Below are positions 16,943 to 26,895 of a stretch of DNA of 64,000 nucleotides, piece after piece (position 1 is the first letter of the stretch; the number at the start of each line of letters is the position of its first letter). The stretch is taken from contig NZ_JAFREP010000034.1 of assembly GCF_017377855.1 (NCBI RefSeq), positions 41,248 through 105,247 of the forward strand. Reading direction: 5' to 3'. The translations under genes were made by a program, and so were the position numbers. This stretch comes from Acanthopleuribacter pedis. GTDB lineage: Bacteria > Acidobacteriota > Holophagae > Acanthopleuribacterales > Acanthopleuribacteraceae. Below the pieces are notes generated by a model that worked only from the letters and a program-made list of their open reading frames with translations, was not told where the DNA came from and did not search any database.

Positions 16943-19900
16943 TTAGGTGGGGGGAACCCGGATTTCAATGCGTGTTCCCTGTTCTCCGCTTTGGATGGAA
17001 CAGGTCCCGCCAAGCCGTTCCGCGCGCATGTGCATGTTGCGCAAGCCGTGTCCCGCGCGCTGGGTTGTCGCATCGAAGCCGCTTCCGTTATCCGCGATGC
17101 ACAGGACAAACCGACCCTCGGAGGCACCCAGAGCGATGGTGACCTGATCGGCGTCGGCGTATTTGACCAAATTGTTCAGCGCTTCCTTGAAAATCAAGTA
17201 AAGGTTGCGGCGGACCTCCGGTGAAACACCCGTGTTGTGCCAGGCATCGTCGACCGTCATCTCGAAGGGGATGTCCGGGAGCAGTTGGGCCGCCGTTTCA
17301 CGGAGTTTGACCACCAGGTGGCGACTGGAATCATTGCGGGCGTCGATGGACCACACCAAATCACTGAAACTCTGCACCACGGAACGCGACAGTTCGGCAA
17401 TGCGCCCGGCTTTTTTGTGGACCTTGGTCCCCAGTCCGGGCACTTGGCCGATCCATTCGGCGGCCATGGTAAGCCGGGTCAGGATGGCGCCGATGTCGTC
17501 GTGCAGGTCGCTGGCGATTTGGGTGCGCAGCCGTTGCACCGCCGCGTGGTTGCCCGCCAGTTTGAGGTGGAGCAGTGCCCGTGCCAGCAGTTCCTCGCGC
17601 GAAAAGGGTTTGCCCAGGTAATCGTTTGCGCCGAGCCGGAACCCGATGACCATGTCTTCTACCTGGTTTTTGGCGGTCAGGAAAATGATGGGCAGGCGCG
17701 CCGCCGAGTAGGATTCGCGGATGCGGCGACAGACGTCGAACCCGGAAAGACCGGGCATCATGACGTCGAGCAAGACCAAATCGACGGATTTCTCTTCCAA
17801 AAGACGCAGGGCGGCCTTGCCGTGGTCGGCCGTAACCACCTCGCAGGTGAACGGGGCGAGGTAGTTGATGACCACCTGTTGGTTAACCGGCTCGTCGTCA
17901 ACCACCAATACCGTGAAGGGTCGGGTTTCTTCGAAAGCGGGTGGGGTCGTTAGCGGTTCCGCCGCCGGTGCCGCCGCGATTTGGTCGGGCAGGCGTTGGG
18001 CGCCAAGCCCGGCCGTGGGGATCGGTGGTGGCTGATGCCGTTCGACGGTCGCCGCTTCTTCCGGCACGGTGCGCGGCAAGGTGAACCAAAAAGTACTGCC
18101 CTGGCCGAGGGCTGAATCGACGCCGAGTTCGCCGCCGTGGGACGCCACCAGCCGCCGCGTAATCGCCAGACCCAACCCGGTGCCGCCGTACAAACGCGTG
18201 ATGGAACCGTCCGCTTGTTGGAAGGACTCGAAAATCTGTTGTTGTTTGTTCGGCGCGATGCCGATGCCGGTGTCGGTAACCATGACGCGCCAACCATCGG
18301 GTTGTTCTTGCGCGTGGACCCGTACTGAACCCTGTTCGGTGAACTTGACCGCGTTGCCGATGAGGTTCGTCAAAATCTGTTGTAAGCGGTTTTCATCGGC
18401 CGGGATCGGCGCCGAATCGGGATCGATTTCGTTGAGGAGCTCGAGCTGTTTTCCTCCGGCCAAGGGTTTGGTTAGGGTGAACACTACATCGACCAAGGCA
18501 TGCAAATGGACCTGTTGGTAGTGGAGTTGAAGGCCGACGTGTTCCATGCGTGAAAAATCCAGCAGGTCGTTAACCAAGGTGAGCAGGCGTTTGCCGCCCG
18601 CGCGAATCATCCGCAGGTTGTGGTCGACCTCGGCGGGCAACTCGCCGAGGCGCCCGTCCAACAGTGAATCGGCCAGTCCGGTGATGCCGTGCAGCGGGGT
18701 ACGCAGTTCATGGGAGGTGTTGGCGAGGAATTCGTCCTTGAGCCGATCCAGTCGACGCAGCCGGAGCACCGCTTCTTTTTCCAAGGCTAGGCGATGCTGC
18801 GTCCAGCGCACGTAACCCCATAACGCCAGTATTACCAACAGGATGTAGAGGGTGTAAGCCCAAGTACTTTTCCAGGGGGGGGCGGCGATGTGCAGCGTGA
18901 GCACCTGTTCGCGCTCATGCCACAGGCCGTCGTTGTTGGCGGCTTTGACGTGGAGTCGGTAACTGCCGGGGTCGAGGTTGGTGTAGGTGATATCGCTTTT
19001 TCGGCCCAGGTCGCGCCACGATTTGTCGAACCCGTCCATTTTGACGGCAAAGCGGTTGTGGGTCGGGTTGGTATACTCCAGCGCAGCGAACTCGAAGCTG
19101 AACACCGGCTCGCGGTAGGTGAGTCGCAGTTGGTCGGTGAGGTTGATGTGTTGGTCGAGGCCGAAGCCCGCGCCGATGACCTGGGTTGTGTTGAAAATTT
19201 TGAAGTCGGTTAGCGCCACCTCGGCCGGGTAAGGGTTGGCACGGATATGTTTGGGGAAAAAACGGTTAATGCCGTTGGTACCGCCGAAGTAAAGCCGTCC
19301 CTTGGGATCGACCAACCCGGTGGAAACGGCGCGATTGAGCAAGCCGTCGCCGACGTCGAAGTTGAGGAAGCGGTGTTGCCGTGGGTCGAACCGGGCCAAA
19401 CCCCCGTTGGTACCCAGCCACAGGTAACCTTGCCGGTCTTCCTCAATGGCGTACACTTCTTGTCCCGGCAACCCGTGTTTCGGCGTGAAGTGGCGAAAGT
19501 CGTTGCTTTCCGGCTGGTAAAGGCTGAGCCCGTCGGCGGTTCCGAGCCAGACCCGGCCGTCGCTGCAGACCTTAATCCGGTGGATGATGTCGTGGCGCAA
19601 ACTCCGCGGCCGCTGGGGATCGCGTTGAAAGAAGGAACGGTTTCCGGTTTGGCCGTGCAAGCGCAGCACGCCCTCTTGCATGAACGCCAGCCATAGATAG
19701 CCGTCGGGGTCCTCGGCCATGGCGCGCACCGAACCGCGCCCTGTCGAAAACGGTTGGTCGGGGGTGTCCTGAATACGGAAAAAACGGTTGCTGTCGCGGT
19801 CGTAATAACTGACCCCGGCGCCGTTGGTTCCGCACCAAATAAAACCGCGCGAATCGACCAACAGTTCCATGATGGCGAAGGCGCGCGGGAGCGGATCGTC

Positions 19901-21313
19901 CGGGCCGTAGTTTTTGTGACGGGTAAAACGGTCGGTTTCGGAATCCCAGGTCATTAAGCCGGCGAAGGTGGTCCCGAACCAGGGGCGACCCTCGGCATCC
20001 ACGGTTATGGAAAAGACCTCGGGGGTGGGGAAACCGTCGGCCGCTTCCGGTGTGTAGAGGTAGCTGTGCCATTGGTTGCTGGGTTCGTGGAAGCGTTGCA
20101 AGCCGGTGAACGCCAAACTGATCCACAGGTTGTCGGCATTGTCCCAGGCCATGGGGCCGACATTGTTTTGGTGCAGGGCGTTGCGCGAGCCCGGCCGCGC
20201 GCGAATGGCGCCGAAACGGGCGGTGGCCGGATTGATTTTGGCCACGTTGTCGCGGGTTCCTACCCACAGAATTTGGGAGCGGTCGACGAACAACGAGCGG
20301 ATCCTGCCCGCCGGCAGGCTGTTGGCGTCGGTGGCGGTGTGTTGGAAGGCGGTGAACTGATGGTCGACCGCGTTGTAGTGAACCAGCCCACTGCTGCCGG
20401 TCCCGACCCAGTAGCGGCGATCACCGGCCTCGGCGATGTAGGTGATTTCGGCCTCGGGCAGACCGGGATTGTTGCCGATCCGCCGCGGGACGACCTGAAA
20501 ACGCGCGCTGTCGGGATCGTAGCGGTGCAACCCACCCAGGGTTGTGACCCAGACCTGCTTGTGGCGATCAACCAAGATCGCGTTAATGTCGAGATGACGC
20601 AGGCCGCCTTGCTCCGGCAGGGCCGCGAAGTTCCGCCACCTACCGTCAGGAGCGCGGTGGAAGATGCCGCGGTTGCTCAGGCCGACCCAGAGACCGCCGT
20701 CCTGGTCCTGTTGCACCGCTTTGATGCGTTGGCGAATTTGGGGAGCGAGCGGGAGTTTGACCGGGGTGAAGGCGCGGGTTTGCGGGGCGAAGTGGAACAG
20801 GCCCGCGTCGCTTCCCACCCACAAACCGCCATGTGCCGCCTCCGCCAGACTAAAGATACGGTTGATGCGTTTGGTGTGGGTCGCGCGCGGGTCACCCGCT
20901 TGGATGAGCCGTTCAAAGTGGTCGAAAGCCGGCAGGTACTGGTGTAAGCCGCCTTTACTGCCCACCCATAGGCGGCCTTGCGCGTCCAGGAGCAGGCAGG
21001 AAATTTCGTTGAGGACCAGCGAACCGGGGTCGTCGCCGTCGTGGCGATAGTGTTTGTAACGCAAGCCGTCATAGCGGCTTAAGCCGCCCATGTGGCCGAA
21101 CCATAAAAAACCGGTTCGGTCTTGAATGATGGCCGCAATGTCGGGTAGTGGTTCCGGGTAAACCAACCGTTGGACCAGGGGTTTGCGGTCGGGGGAAACC
21201 TTAGCCGCCGTGGGCTGCGCCACCGCGGCAAGCGTCCACGCGAAGGCACACCAGAGCACAAACAGCACGTGGTGGATGGGGAGGTGGGAGTGCGGTGGAG
21301 CGGGTTGATTCAT
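16943..21313 (-). CDS. Propeller-sensor hybrid histidine kinase with two kinase cores
   Basis: 1456 residues from the ATG at 21313. This start puts a hydrophobic export segment (HHVLFVLWCAFAWTLAAVA) near the N-terminus; the ribosome-binding site is weak, so the start is uncertain. A two-component-regulator beta-propeller (about 60-700, repeats such as GLWVGSDAGL and YLWLGTNGGL) is followed by a Y_Y_Y domain, one transmembrane helix (about 815-835), HisKA (NTSHELRTPLHG, His868), HATPase_c (GGTGLGLAI) and a receiver domain (LLDVMMPG, Asp1183). A second kinase of the HisKA_3/NarL type comes last (SDLHDDIGA, His1271; DNGSGFD). The propeller is expected to sense a periplasmic ligand and pass phosphate to the receiver. 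There is no DNA-binding domain, so a separate NarL-type regulator, not found in this window, is probably the target of the second kinase. Confidence 0.88.
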   Translation of the reverse strand: MNQPAPPHSHLPIHHVLFVLWCAFAWTLAAVAQPTAAKVSPDRKPLVQRLVYPEPLPDIAAIIQDRTGFLWFGHMGGLSRYDGLRYKHYRHDGDDPGSLVLNEISCLLLDAQGRLWVGSKGGLHQYLPAFDHFERLIQAGDPRATHTKRINRIFSLAEAAHGGLWVGSDAGLFHFAPQTRAFTPVKLPLAPQIRQRIKAVQQDQDGGLWVGLSNRGIFHRAPDGRWRNFAALPEQGGLRHLDINAILVDRHKQVWVTTLGGLHRYDPDSARFQVVPRRIGNNPGLPEAEITYIAEAGDRRYWVGTGSSGLVHYNAVDHQFTAFQHTATDANSLPAGRIRSLFVDRSQILWVGTRDNVAKINPATARFGAIRARPGSRNALHQNNVGPMAWDNADNLWISLAFTGLQRFHEPSNQWHSYLYTPEAADGFPTPEVFSITVDAEGRPWFGTTFAGLMTWDSETDRFTRHKNYGPDDPLPRAFAIMELLVDSRGFIWCGTNGAGVSYYDRDSNRFFRIQDTPDQPFSTGRGSVRAMAEDPDGYLWLAFMQEGVLRLHGQTGNRSFFQRDPQRPRSLRHDIIHRIKVCSDGRVWLGTADGLSLYQPESNDFRHFTPKHGLPGQEVYAIEEDRQGYLWLGTNGGLARFDPRQHRFLNFDVGDGLLNRAVSTGLVDPKGRLYFGGTNGINRFFPKHIRANPYPAEVALTDFKIFNTTQVIGAGFGLDQHINLTDQLRLTYREPVFSFEFAALEYTNPTHNRFAVKMDGFDKSWRDLGRKSDITYTNLDPGSYRLHVKAANNDGLWHEREQVLTLHIAAPPWKSTWAYTLYILLVILALWGYVRWTQHRLALEKEAVLRLRRLDRLKDEFLANTSHELRTPLHGITGLADSLLDGRLGELPAEVDHNLRMIRAGGKRLLTLVNDLLDFSRMEHVGLQLHYQQVHLHALVDVVFTLTKPLAGGKQLELLNEIDPDSAPIPADENRLQQILTNLIGNAVKFTEQGSVRVHAQEQPDGWRVMVTDTGIGIAPNKQQQIFESFQQADGSITRLYGGTGLGLAITRRLVASHGGELGVDSALGQGSTFWFTLPRTVPEEAATVERHQPPPIPTAGLGAQRLPDQIAAAPAAEPLTTPPAFEETRPFTVLVVDDEPVNQQVVINYLAPFTCEVVTADHGKAALRLLEEKSVDLVLLDVMMPGLSGFDVCRRIRESYSAARLPIIFLTAKNQVEDMVIGFRLGANDYLGKPFSREELLARALLHLKLAGNHAAVQRLRTQIASDLHDDIGAILTRLTMAAEWIGQVPGLGTKVHKKAGRIAELSRSVVQSFSDLVWSIDARNDSSRHLVVKLRETAAQLLPDIPFEMTVDDAWHNTGVSPEVRRNLYLIFKEALNNLVKYADADQVTIALGASEGRFVLCIADNGSGFDATTQRAGHGLRNMHMRAERLGGTCSIQSGEQGTRIEIRVPPT

Positions 21314-21477
21314 GCGTATTGAACCATTGGACGGTGGGAAGAAAAAGAAAGACGCGGGACCGGCCGCGCACCGGCCCAGTATGCCGCCCGTGTGGGATGG
21401 CTGCAAGCAAAGAGTGGTGCGTCAGGGGCGGCGCGCTTTCGTAGCGATGTGCGGCGGAGCCTGGTTTGGGAAGCCTT

Positions 21478-22728
21478 TTAGAAGCGGGTGGTGTAGATCT
21501 CGGAAATGACCTCGAACCCCTCGTCGCTCAGTTCTTCGATGCTTGAGTCGCGCTCACTCCAGCCCGCGCGGATTTTTAAGCGGTAGAAGCGTTGGAACGG
21601 CAGCTCCAGCTCGAGCGAAAACTTTTGCAGGTCGTCATCCCTTCTGAACCCGTCTTGGGAACGCGGATTGTCATAGGTGTTTTTACCCACTTCCAGCACC
21701 GGCCCCAGTTGAATTTTGTTGCGGAAGATGTAGCCGCCGCCCGCGTAGATGCGGCGGTTCACAAAGTAGTTGAACTGGTCGAAGATCGAAAAAATGGGGT
21801 TTTGTTGGCCGCCGCCGCGCACGTACCACTGACGCGTGAGCTTTTGTTCCATGTAGGCCGCGTAGATGAACACCTCGTCGTTCACCTGGGAGGATTTGGG
21901 GAAATCCAGTTCTTCCATGCCGAGGGAGACGTTGTAGTGGAAGCGGCGTTTAAACTCGTTGCGCAACCCGGCGTTGATTCGGGTGAAGGTACTGTCTTCC
22001 AGCGGGGATTGGTCGTTGTCAAAATCGAAGGTTTTGTGGGCGATGGTCAGGTTGGGCCAGAAATTGGGGTTGGGTTTGTAGAAGTAGGCCACCTCGTGGC
22101 GCATTTCCGAGCGAATCAAATCGTCCAAACCCTCGATGTCGGCGTCTTTGATATCGAGATCGTGCCAGCGCGTTTGGTAGCGGATGGTGTGGCGTGGCTT
22201 GAGCTCGTGGTTAATCAGGATTTGGGCTTCGTTGTTTTCGATGAAGGGGCGTTGGTCTGTTTCGGTGTTGAGGCGCGAGTTTTCGCGGTTGTACTGAGCG
22301 CCCAGCTCGAGGTAGGTGCGGCGAAACAGGCCGTACATGGTGCTTTTAAAGTTGTACTCCGAGCCGCGCAGGTTGTCGATGTCGGTGTAGTACTGGTATT
22401 TGTAGGCCACGCGGTTGGCCCACACCCAACGCGGCGAAAGGCGTAGGTAACTCTGCAGGCCGACCTCGGGTGTAATCGAAAAATCCGATTCTTCCCGGGT
22501 TTCGTCGGTGGAAAATACGTTTGAATCGTAGCCCACTTTGTTGAGCCCGATAATCGGGGTCAGTGAGAAATCACCGAACTTCCAGCGGGTGTTTTTGATG
22601 CGGTCTTTGACGATCTCGCTCCGGTTAAAGGCTTCCGATTCAAACCGACGCCGGTCGGTTTCTTGGGCCTGCAGGGTCGCCCAACTCAAACAAACGGCGA
22701 CCGCGGCCGTCAGAAGAAAACGAAACAT
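21478..22728 (-). CDS. Outer-membrane beta-barrel protein
   Basis: 416 residues. ATG 22728 is chosen because GGAG lies eight bases upstream and a clean signal peptide follows (MFRFLLTAAVAVCLSWATLQAQ). The mature part has the alternating aromatic/polar pattern of a transmembrane beta-barrel, with many strands ending in Tyr, Phe or Trp (for example PRWVWANRVAYKYQYYTDID and TYLELGAQYN), and ends in IYTTRF with the C-terminal Phe typical of Omp85-assembled barrels. It probably sits in the outer membrane. The substrate is unknown and the family assignment rests on this pattern only. It lies 149 bases downstream of the HzsA-like gene on the same strand and may follow it in transcription. Confidence 0.65.
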   Translation of the reverse strand: MFRFLLTAAVAVCLSWATLQAQETDRRRFESEAFNRSEIVKDRIKNTRWKFGDFSLTPIIGLNKVGYDSNVFSTDETREESDFSITPEVGLQSYLRLSPRWVWANRVAYKYQYYTDIDNLRGSEYNFKSTMYGLFRRTYLELGAQYNRENSRLNTETDQRPFIENNEAQILINHELKPRHTIRYQTRWHDLDIKDADIEGLDDLIRSEMRHEVAYFYKPNPNFWPNLTIAHKTFDFDNDQSPLEDSTFTRINAGLRNEFKRRFHYNVSLGMEELDFPKSSQVNDEVFIYAAYMEQKLTRQWYVRGGGQQNPIFSIFDQFNYFVNRRIYAGGGYIFRNKIQLGPVLEVGKNTYDNPRSQDGFRRDDDLQKFSLELELPFQRFYRLKIRAGWSERDSSIEELSDEGFEVISEIYTTRF

Positions 22729-22867
22729 GGTCATCTCTCCGTTTCGGATGAAGCGCCCTTTTTCGGGCGGCGGTTTCCCACGCGATTCGCGCGGGTTGCC
22801 CACGTCATCCATGCGTAACGCGCTGTATGTGTTTTATATGGGCATCTTAGCCGAAAGCGGCATAACT

Positions 22868-22945
22868 TGAAACCTAAGAGGCGCGATAAATCCCGCCCGC
22901 GCCTCGGCGGGGGGATTCATCGCGCCTCGGCGCGGGCGCGAAAAT
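22868..22945. repeat. Palindromic hairpin related to family A repeat ends
   Basis: AACCTAAGAGGCGCGATAA matches the terminal sequence of the family A element at 29061-29230. Here it forms part of a 17-bp stem with one mismatch (22878-22894 with 22912-22928) and a GC-rich loop. It lies between two minus-strand genes. There is no T-run, so it is not a classical terminator. Confidence 0.5.
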
Positions 22946-22961
22946 GCGATGGGAATGCGGG

Positions 22962-25900
22962 TTAGCGCCTTTGGTCGTTGCCGAACGCAACCAGGTCCAG
23001 TACCTCAATCGCGCCGTTGTTGTTTTGGTCGTAACGGTTGTCGGTGAGGGGATCGCGGCGCCACAGTTCCAACGGGAACAGGTTCACCCAACTCGAGGTT
23101 ACCTGGAAGCGTCGTTTCACGGTGGTGATGTTGCCGGCTTGGTCCCTGGCCGTTACGGTCAGGTTTCCGCTGGCTAGTTCCAGCAGGGGTTGCTGTAACC
23201 GGAGCGTCCAGATATGGTCGCCGCTTTGAACGAACTGATCCGCCAGATCCGTGCCCGCCGGGATGCCGTTCACCGCAAAGTCCGCCGTTACCGTGAAGCC
23301 GCCGTCCGCCAAGCCGGAATAGTAGTCAAAGGCGCCGAACCGAATTTGGGTGAGTGGCTCGAATTGGGCGCCCGCGCGCGGTTGGCTCACGGTTAAGGTG
23401 GGGCGCAGGTCGTCGAGGAACCAGCCGAGGTTGGTGCGGTTGCCCTCGGTGCCCGGCGGTGCATTGGCGGGACAACCCAGGTCGATCCAGGTGGCGAACA
23501 TCATTTTTTCGTCCTCGCTGAGGGCCGGGATTGGTTCGTTGGTGATCGGGTGACGCGCGTTGGGCGGCGGCATGATGGTGCCGGTAAAATCCAAGTCGGC
23601 GTGGTTGGGATGGGCGCCCTCGGGCAAGGTTGCCGCGTTGCCCGGGACGCTTTCGGTGGGGTGATCCTCGTTGGTCCAGCCGTCGAGGCGTTCACCGAAA
23701 ATCTTCCATACCAACAGGCTACGACGACTTTGGAACTTGCGGATGTAACGCGAGGCGTTGGTTTGTCGCCAGGTCCCGTTGGTGATCACCGGCGGAATGC
23801 CGTAGGTCGCGCCGCTGTCGCGGGCCAGGCGGTTGTAGGTGTTCTCCTGACGGTCGACGATGGTTTCGTCGTCGAGTACCAATGAGGCCGGCGCGCCGTC
23901 GCCGGTGTGGCAGGGAGCGCAGGAGCGCATCAAGATGGGTTTGATGTCGCGGTAGTACTCCACATCGACCGCCCCGGTTTGATGGGTGGTCAGCGCGGGC
24001 TCGCCCGCTGCCGTTTTGGTCAGAACCGGGGTTTGTTGGACCAAATCGATCACATTGTAGGTGGGTTGGGCCGCGGCCGTTAGGTTGAAGTCGGTGGGTT
24101 GTTCCGCGTGGGCGTGGCAACCACCGCAATCAACACGGGCCTCGCCTGGCCGCGACTGGTGCCAGGTTTGGCTCATGTTGAGCACCATGCGGTTGCGGTC
24201 CAAGGTTTGGAAGGTGTAGGGGACGTCCGCCGGGATTTTGGCCAAAAAGCTGGTGTCCGGGTTGCCGTCACCATCCAGCAGGGGATTGCCTTGGCCGTCT
24301 TCCTTGCGCAGCGGGATTTCGCCGAGGATGCGCAGCCGTTCGTTGGCGTGGTTGGTGAAGTTGTACTGGCCGCCGCAGCAACCGCCGTCGGGTCCGTAGC
24401 TGCGGTGGCTGGTGGGTTCCATCGAAAGGATGCGCACCGCCCAGATGTCGGCGTTGGTGTACAGCCCGGCGTCCGCGCCTTGCGAGGTCCAGTTGGGGCT
24501 GGCGCCGTTTTGGCTGGTATTGAAGGGATCCAGGCCGTTGAAGCGTGCGTCACCGCGACCGGGCGTGGTGTTGCGGTTGTAGAAGCCGGCGGTACCGACG
24601 ATGCCGAAGGGCGTGCCCGCCGGCAGTTCTTCGTATTCACCGCCCTCGTTGGGCAGCCAGGGTTTGCGTGCTGGTTTGTCGATGCCGTAAATCGCGCGGT
24701 AGGGAACCACCGGTTTGGGCCACATTTCGTTGTAGTTAGGATCGTTTTTGATTTGCACCAAGTCCAGGTGGCTGTCGGCGGTTTCGTTGTTGGGCAAAAG
24801 GTAAAGGCCGCCGTCGTAGTAGGGCACGCGGGTGGGGCGGTTGAGGTCGTTGGCCGGGCCCGGTGTCCAGACCAGCAGCACGCCGTCCGGCGCCGCCGAG
24901 GGATGGGTCACCTTGCCGACCCGCATGCTGTCGGGGTTTTCCAGGTCTTCCAGGCCCGCCGCTGAATCGCGGCTATGGGTAAAAGGCGTCAGTGTTTCCA
25001 GGCCCGCCGGTGAGAAGGGGTAGCGTTTGATGTAGGGGTTGCCGTTGCCGTGTCGACCGGAGAGAATCGGCGGATTGCTGGGGTCGCTTGCATCGGGGGA
25101 ACCAAAGGCGGGTACCACGCCGGGGTTGGCGGGGAAGGCCAACAGCGTGCCGAACCCATTGTTGTTGAGGTTGTAGTAGTCAATGACCGCGATGCGACCG
25201 TCGCTAAGCTGGGTTTGGAAGTGGAACACCTGGGGCGCCGTCATCGCGCTTTTGAGCGGTTCCCAGTTGCGACCGTCGGGCCAGATTGACCACAGACCCC
25301 AAATTCGTTGGTCGCGCAGGCCTTGCGCCTCGTAGGAGGAGAACATCACGCGGCCGTCCATCAGCACCGTGGGGTGCAATGCCGAACCCAGGTTGAGGTG
25401 GCCCACCTGTTCCACGTTGTGCCCGTCGTCGTCCATCACGTACAACTGCATGCAGGTTTGCGTGTAACTTTTGTTGGGCAGGAAACCGTTGCGGTTGGTG
25501 GTGAACATGATGCGGCCGTCGGGCAGGGGACAGGGCGAGAGGTTGAGGATGCCGTAACCCAGGTAGTTGGTGCCGTCGCCGTCGCCGAGCGGGTTGGTCG
25601 CCCAGTTGCCCGCTGCCTGGTTAGGGGTCCATTCACCGAAGGTGAGGCGGGTGATTTCGCGGGTGGCCAGATCCATTTTGTACAGGTCGGCCCCTTGGCG
25701 CGGCAGGCGTTTGCGCTGGGTGTTCAGTTGATTGCTGGAAAGGTCGGGAAAAAAGGCGTAGTACACCGTTTTTGCGTCGAAGGACAAAACGTGGTCGAGC
25801 ACGGCGCCGTTGCCCGCGTCAATCAGTACTTCCTCGCTGCCGTCGGCTCGGCGCAGCATCAAATCCATGCCCGCTTCCATGCGGGCCGGGTGGAAGACCT

Positions 25901-26069
25901 CCGGCCATACCGTGTTTTCCGCATCGCCTTTGCGTGGCGCGCGTAGGTACAAAATATCGTAATCCACCTGGGCCGCGAGTGGCGCGGTGAGCAGGAGGCA
26001 GATCGTTGCTCGGAGCAAAGTCAGGCGTGTCCGGGAAACGTTCCTGGACACAGGGGGCGTGACAAACAT
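22962..26069 (-). CDS. Exported dihaem cytochrome, hydrazine-synthase-alpha-like, with dockerin-like tail
   Basis: 1035 residues. ATG 26069 is preceded by AGAGG at good spacing. The N-terminus (LRATICLLLTAPLAAQ) is a signal peptide. A TolB/propeller-like body with GRIMFTTNR, DGRVMFSSYE and LSDGRIAVIDYYN repeats resembles the HzsA-related family. Two haem c sites are visible, CGGCH (648-652) and CAPCH (717-721). Near the C-terminus (about 1000-1035) DQNNNGAIEVLDLV is a single dockerin/EF-hand-like calcium loop. The protein is probably periplasmic or secreted and redox-active. HzsA proper makes hydrazine with partner subunits that are absent here, so that reaction should not be assumed. The DM13 gene and a MauG-type peroxidase lie next to it on the other strand. 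Confidence 0.75.
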   Translation of the reverse strand: MFVTPPVSRNVSRTRLTLLRATICLLLTAPLAAQVDYDILYLRAPRKGDAENTVWPEVFHPARMEAGMDLMLRRADGSEEVLIDAGNGAVLDHVLSFDAKTVYYAFFPDLSSNQLNTQRKRLPRQGADLYKMDLATREITRLTFGEWTPNQAAGNWATNPLGDGDGTNYLGYGILNLSPCPLPDGRIMFTTNRNGFLPNKSYTQTCMQLYVMDDDGHNVEQVGHLNLGSALHPTVLMDGRVMFSSYEAQGLRDQRIWGLWSIWPDGRNWEPLKSAMTAPQVFHFQTQLSDGRIAVIDYYNLNNNGFGTLLAFPANPGVVPAFGSPDASDPSNPPILSGRHGNGNPYIKRYPFSPAGLETLTPFTHSRDSAAGLEDLENPDSMRVGKVTHPSAAPDGVLLVWTPGPANDLNRPTRVPYYDGGLYLLPNNETADSHLDLVQIKNDPNYNEMWPKPVVPYRAIYGIDKPARKPWLPNEGGEYEELPAGTPFGIVGTAGFYNRNTTPGRGDARFNGLDPFNTSQNGASPNWTSQGADAGLYTNADIWAVRILSMEPTSHRSYGPDGGCCGGQYNFTNHANERLRILGEIPLRKEDGQGNPLLDGDGNPDTSFLAKIPADVPYTFQTLDRNRMVLNMSQTWHQSRPGEARVDCGGCHAHAEQPTDFNLTAAAQPTYNVIDLVQQTPVLTKTAAGEPALTTHQTGAVDVEYYRDIKPILMRSCAPCHTGDGAPASLVLDDETIVDRQENTYNRLARDSGATYGIPPVITNGTWRQTNASRYIRKFQSRRSLLVWKIFGERLDGWTNEDHPTESVPGNAATLPEGAHPNHADLDFTGTIMPPPNARHPITNEPIPALSEDEKMMFATWIDLGCPANAPPGTEGNRTNLGWFLDDLRPTLTVSQPRAGAQFEPLTQIRFGAFDYYSGLADGGFTVTADFAVNGIPAGTDLADQFVQSGDHIWTLRLQQPLLELASGNLTVTARDQAGNITTVKRRFQVTSSWVNLFPLELWRRDPLTDNRYDQNNNGAIEVLDLVAFGNDQRR

Positions 26070-26466
26070 GGTGAACCTCTTTTCTACATATATATAAGGG
26101 AGGGGAATTTAAGTACGGGATTGATGGTCGGTGACCGACCGGGACGGGCGTGGTTTTGCGGCTGATAAGTGTCCTGGCAAAACGGGAAATTACAGTCTAA
26201 TATGCCGGATTTAAGCGAAGCGCGATGTGGGGTGACTCACGTGCTTGTGAAAGGTACCGCTTTTTGGCGTCTGAAGAAGGTCATTCGAACGGCAGCTTAA
26301 GTAAGTCTGTAAAAAAAAGACGAAATCCCGCTTTTCTGGATGAAATACTGGTCGTCTTGTGTTTCTCCCTTAGACGGCGACGGCGGGTGACTGCAGGCTC
26401 CCGGCTTCAAGGCCGTTGATTCTTCCGGTATTCTTGACCGCGTGCCGCGCGGCGTTGGAGGTTCAG
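26070..26466. other. Divergent intergenic region
   Basis: About 400 bases between the HzsA-like and DM13 genes. An alternating TATATATA tract at about 26085-26095 lies just upstream of the minus-strand ribosome-binding site and may belong to its promoter. No paired -35 box was found and no gene is seen. Confidence 0.3.
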
Positions 26467-26838
26467 TTGGTACACGTTTTGATGATGAGCATGTTGCTTT
26501 TTGGTGACCCGGTTTCCGGGAGCCTGCAGACCAAAGAAAAAGCCGTAACCGGTACCTTTGAAATAAAAACCGTGGGGGATCGCCAGGTGGTCGCCTTCGG
26601 TGGTAACTTCAAAACCAAAAATGGTCCCGATTTAAAAGTGGTGCTGTCTCCTTTGCCTTTTAGCCGGGTTTCCGGCAAAACCGCCATGACCGGCGCCCTG
26701 GTACTCGGTAAGTTAAAAGCCACCAAAGGCAGTCAACAATACATGGTCCCCGCCGGCGTCGATCTAAGCAAATACCAAAGCGTGCTGATCCACTGCGAGA
26801 AGTACAGCGTGTTGTGGGGTGGGGCGCCCATCCGTTAA
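26467..26838 (+). CDS. DM13-domain protein, putative electron-transfer partner
   Basis: About 123 residues. The start is taken as TTG 26467, five bases after GGAGG; ATG 26482 is the alternative. After a short hydrophobic N-terminal stretch (VHVLMMSMLLFG) comes a DM13 domain: GTFEIKTVGDRQVVAFGGNF, DLKVVLSPLP, and the C-terminal signature VDLSKYQSVLIHCEKYSVLW with the conserved Cys. DM13 domains have been proposed to carry out redox or cytochrome-like roles in extracytoplasmic proteins. The position between two haem proteins fits that but does not prove it. The export signal is atypically short, so localisation is unsure. A strong hairpin terminator follows the stop codon. Confidence 0.75.
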   Translation: MVHVLMMSMLLFGDPVSGSLQTKEKAVTGTFEIKTVGDRQVVAFGGNFKTKNGPDLKVVLSPLPFSRVSGKTAMTGALVLGKLKATKGSQQYMVPAGVDLSKYQSVLIHCEKYSVLWGGAPIR

Positions 26839-26864
26839 CCCAAACGAATCAAAAAAATGTATCT

Positions 26865-26895
26865 AAAAAAGGAGTACCGGGAGTACTCCTTTTTT
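26865..26895 (+). terminator. Rho-independent terminator
   Basis: AAAAAAGGAGTAC, a five-base loop, then GTACTCCTTTTTT: a perfect 13-bp stem ending in a T-run, 26 bases after the DM13 stop. The A-run on the other side could make it work in both directions. Confidence 0.9.

Noticed and set aside
22962..26069. Calling this gene hydrazine synthase and the organism an anammox bacterium
   Set aside because: Only an HzsA-like body with two haem sites is present. There are no HzsB or HzsC partners and no anammox genes, and HzsA-related proteins occur in many non-anammox bacteria.
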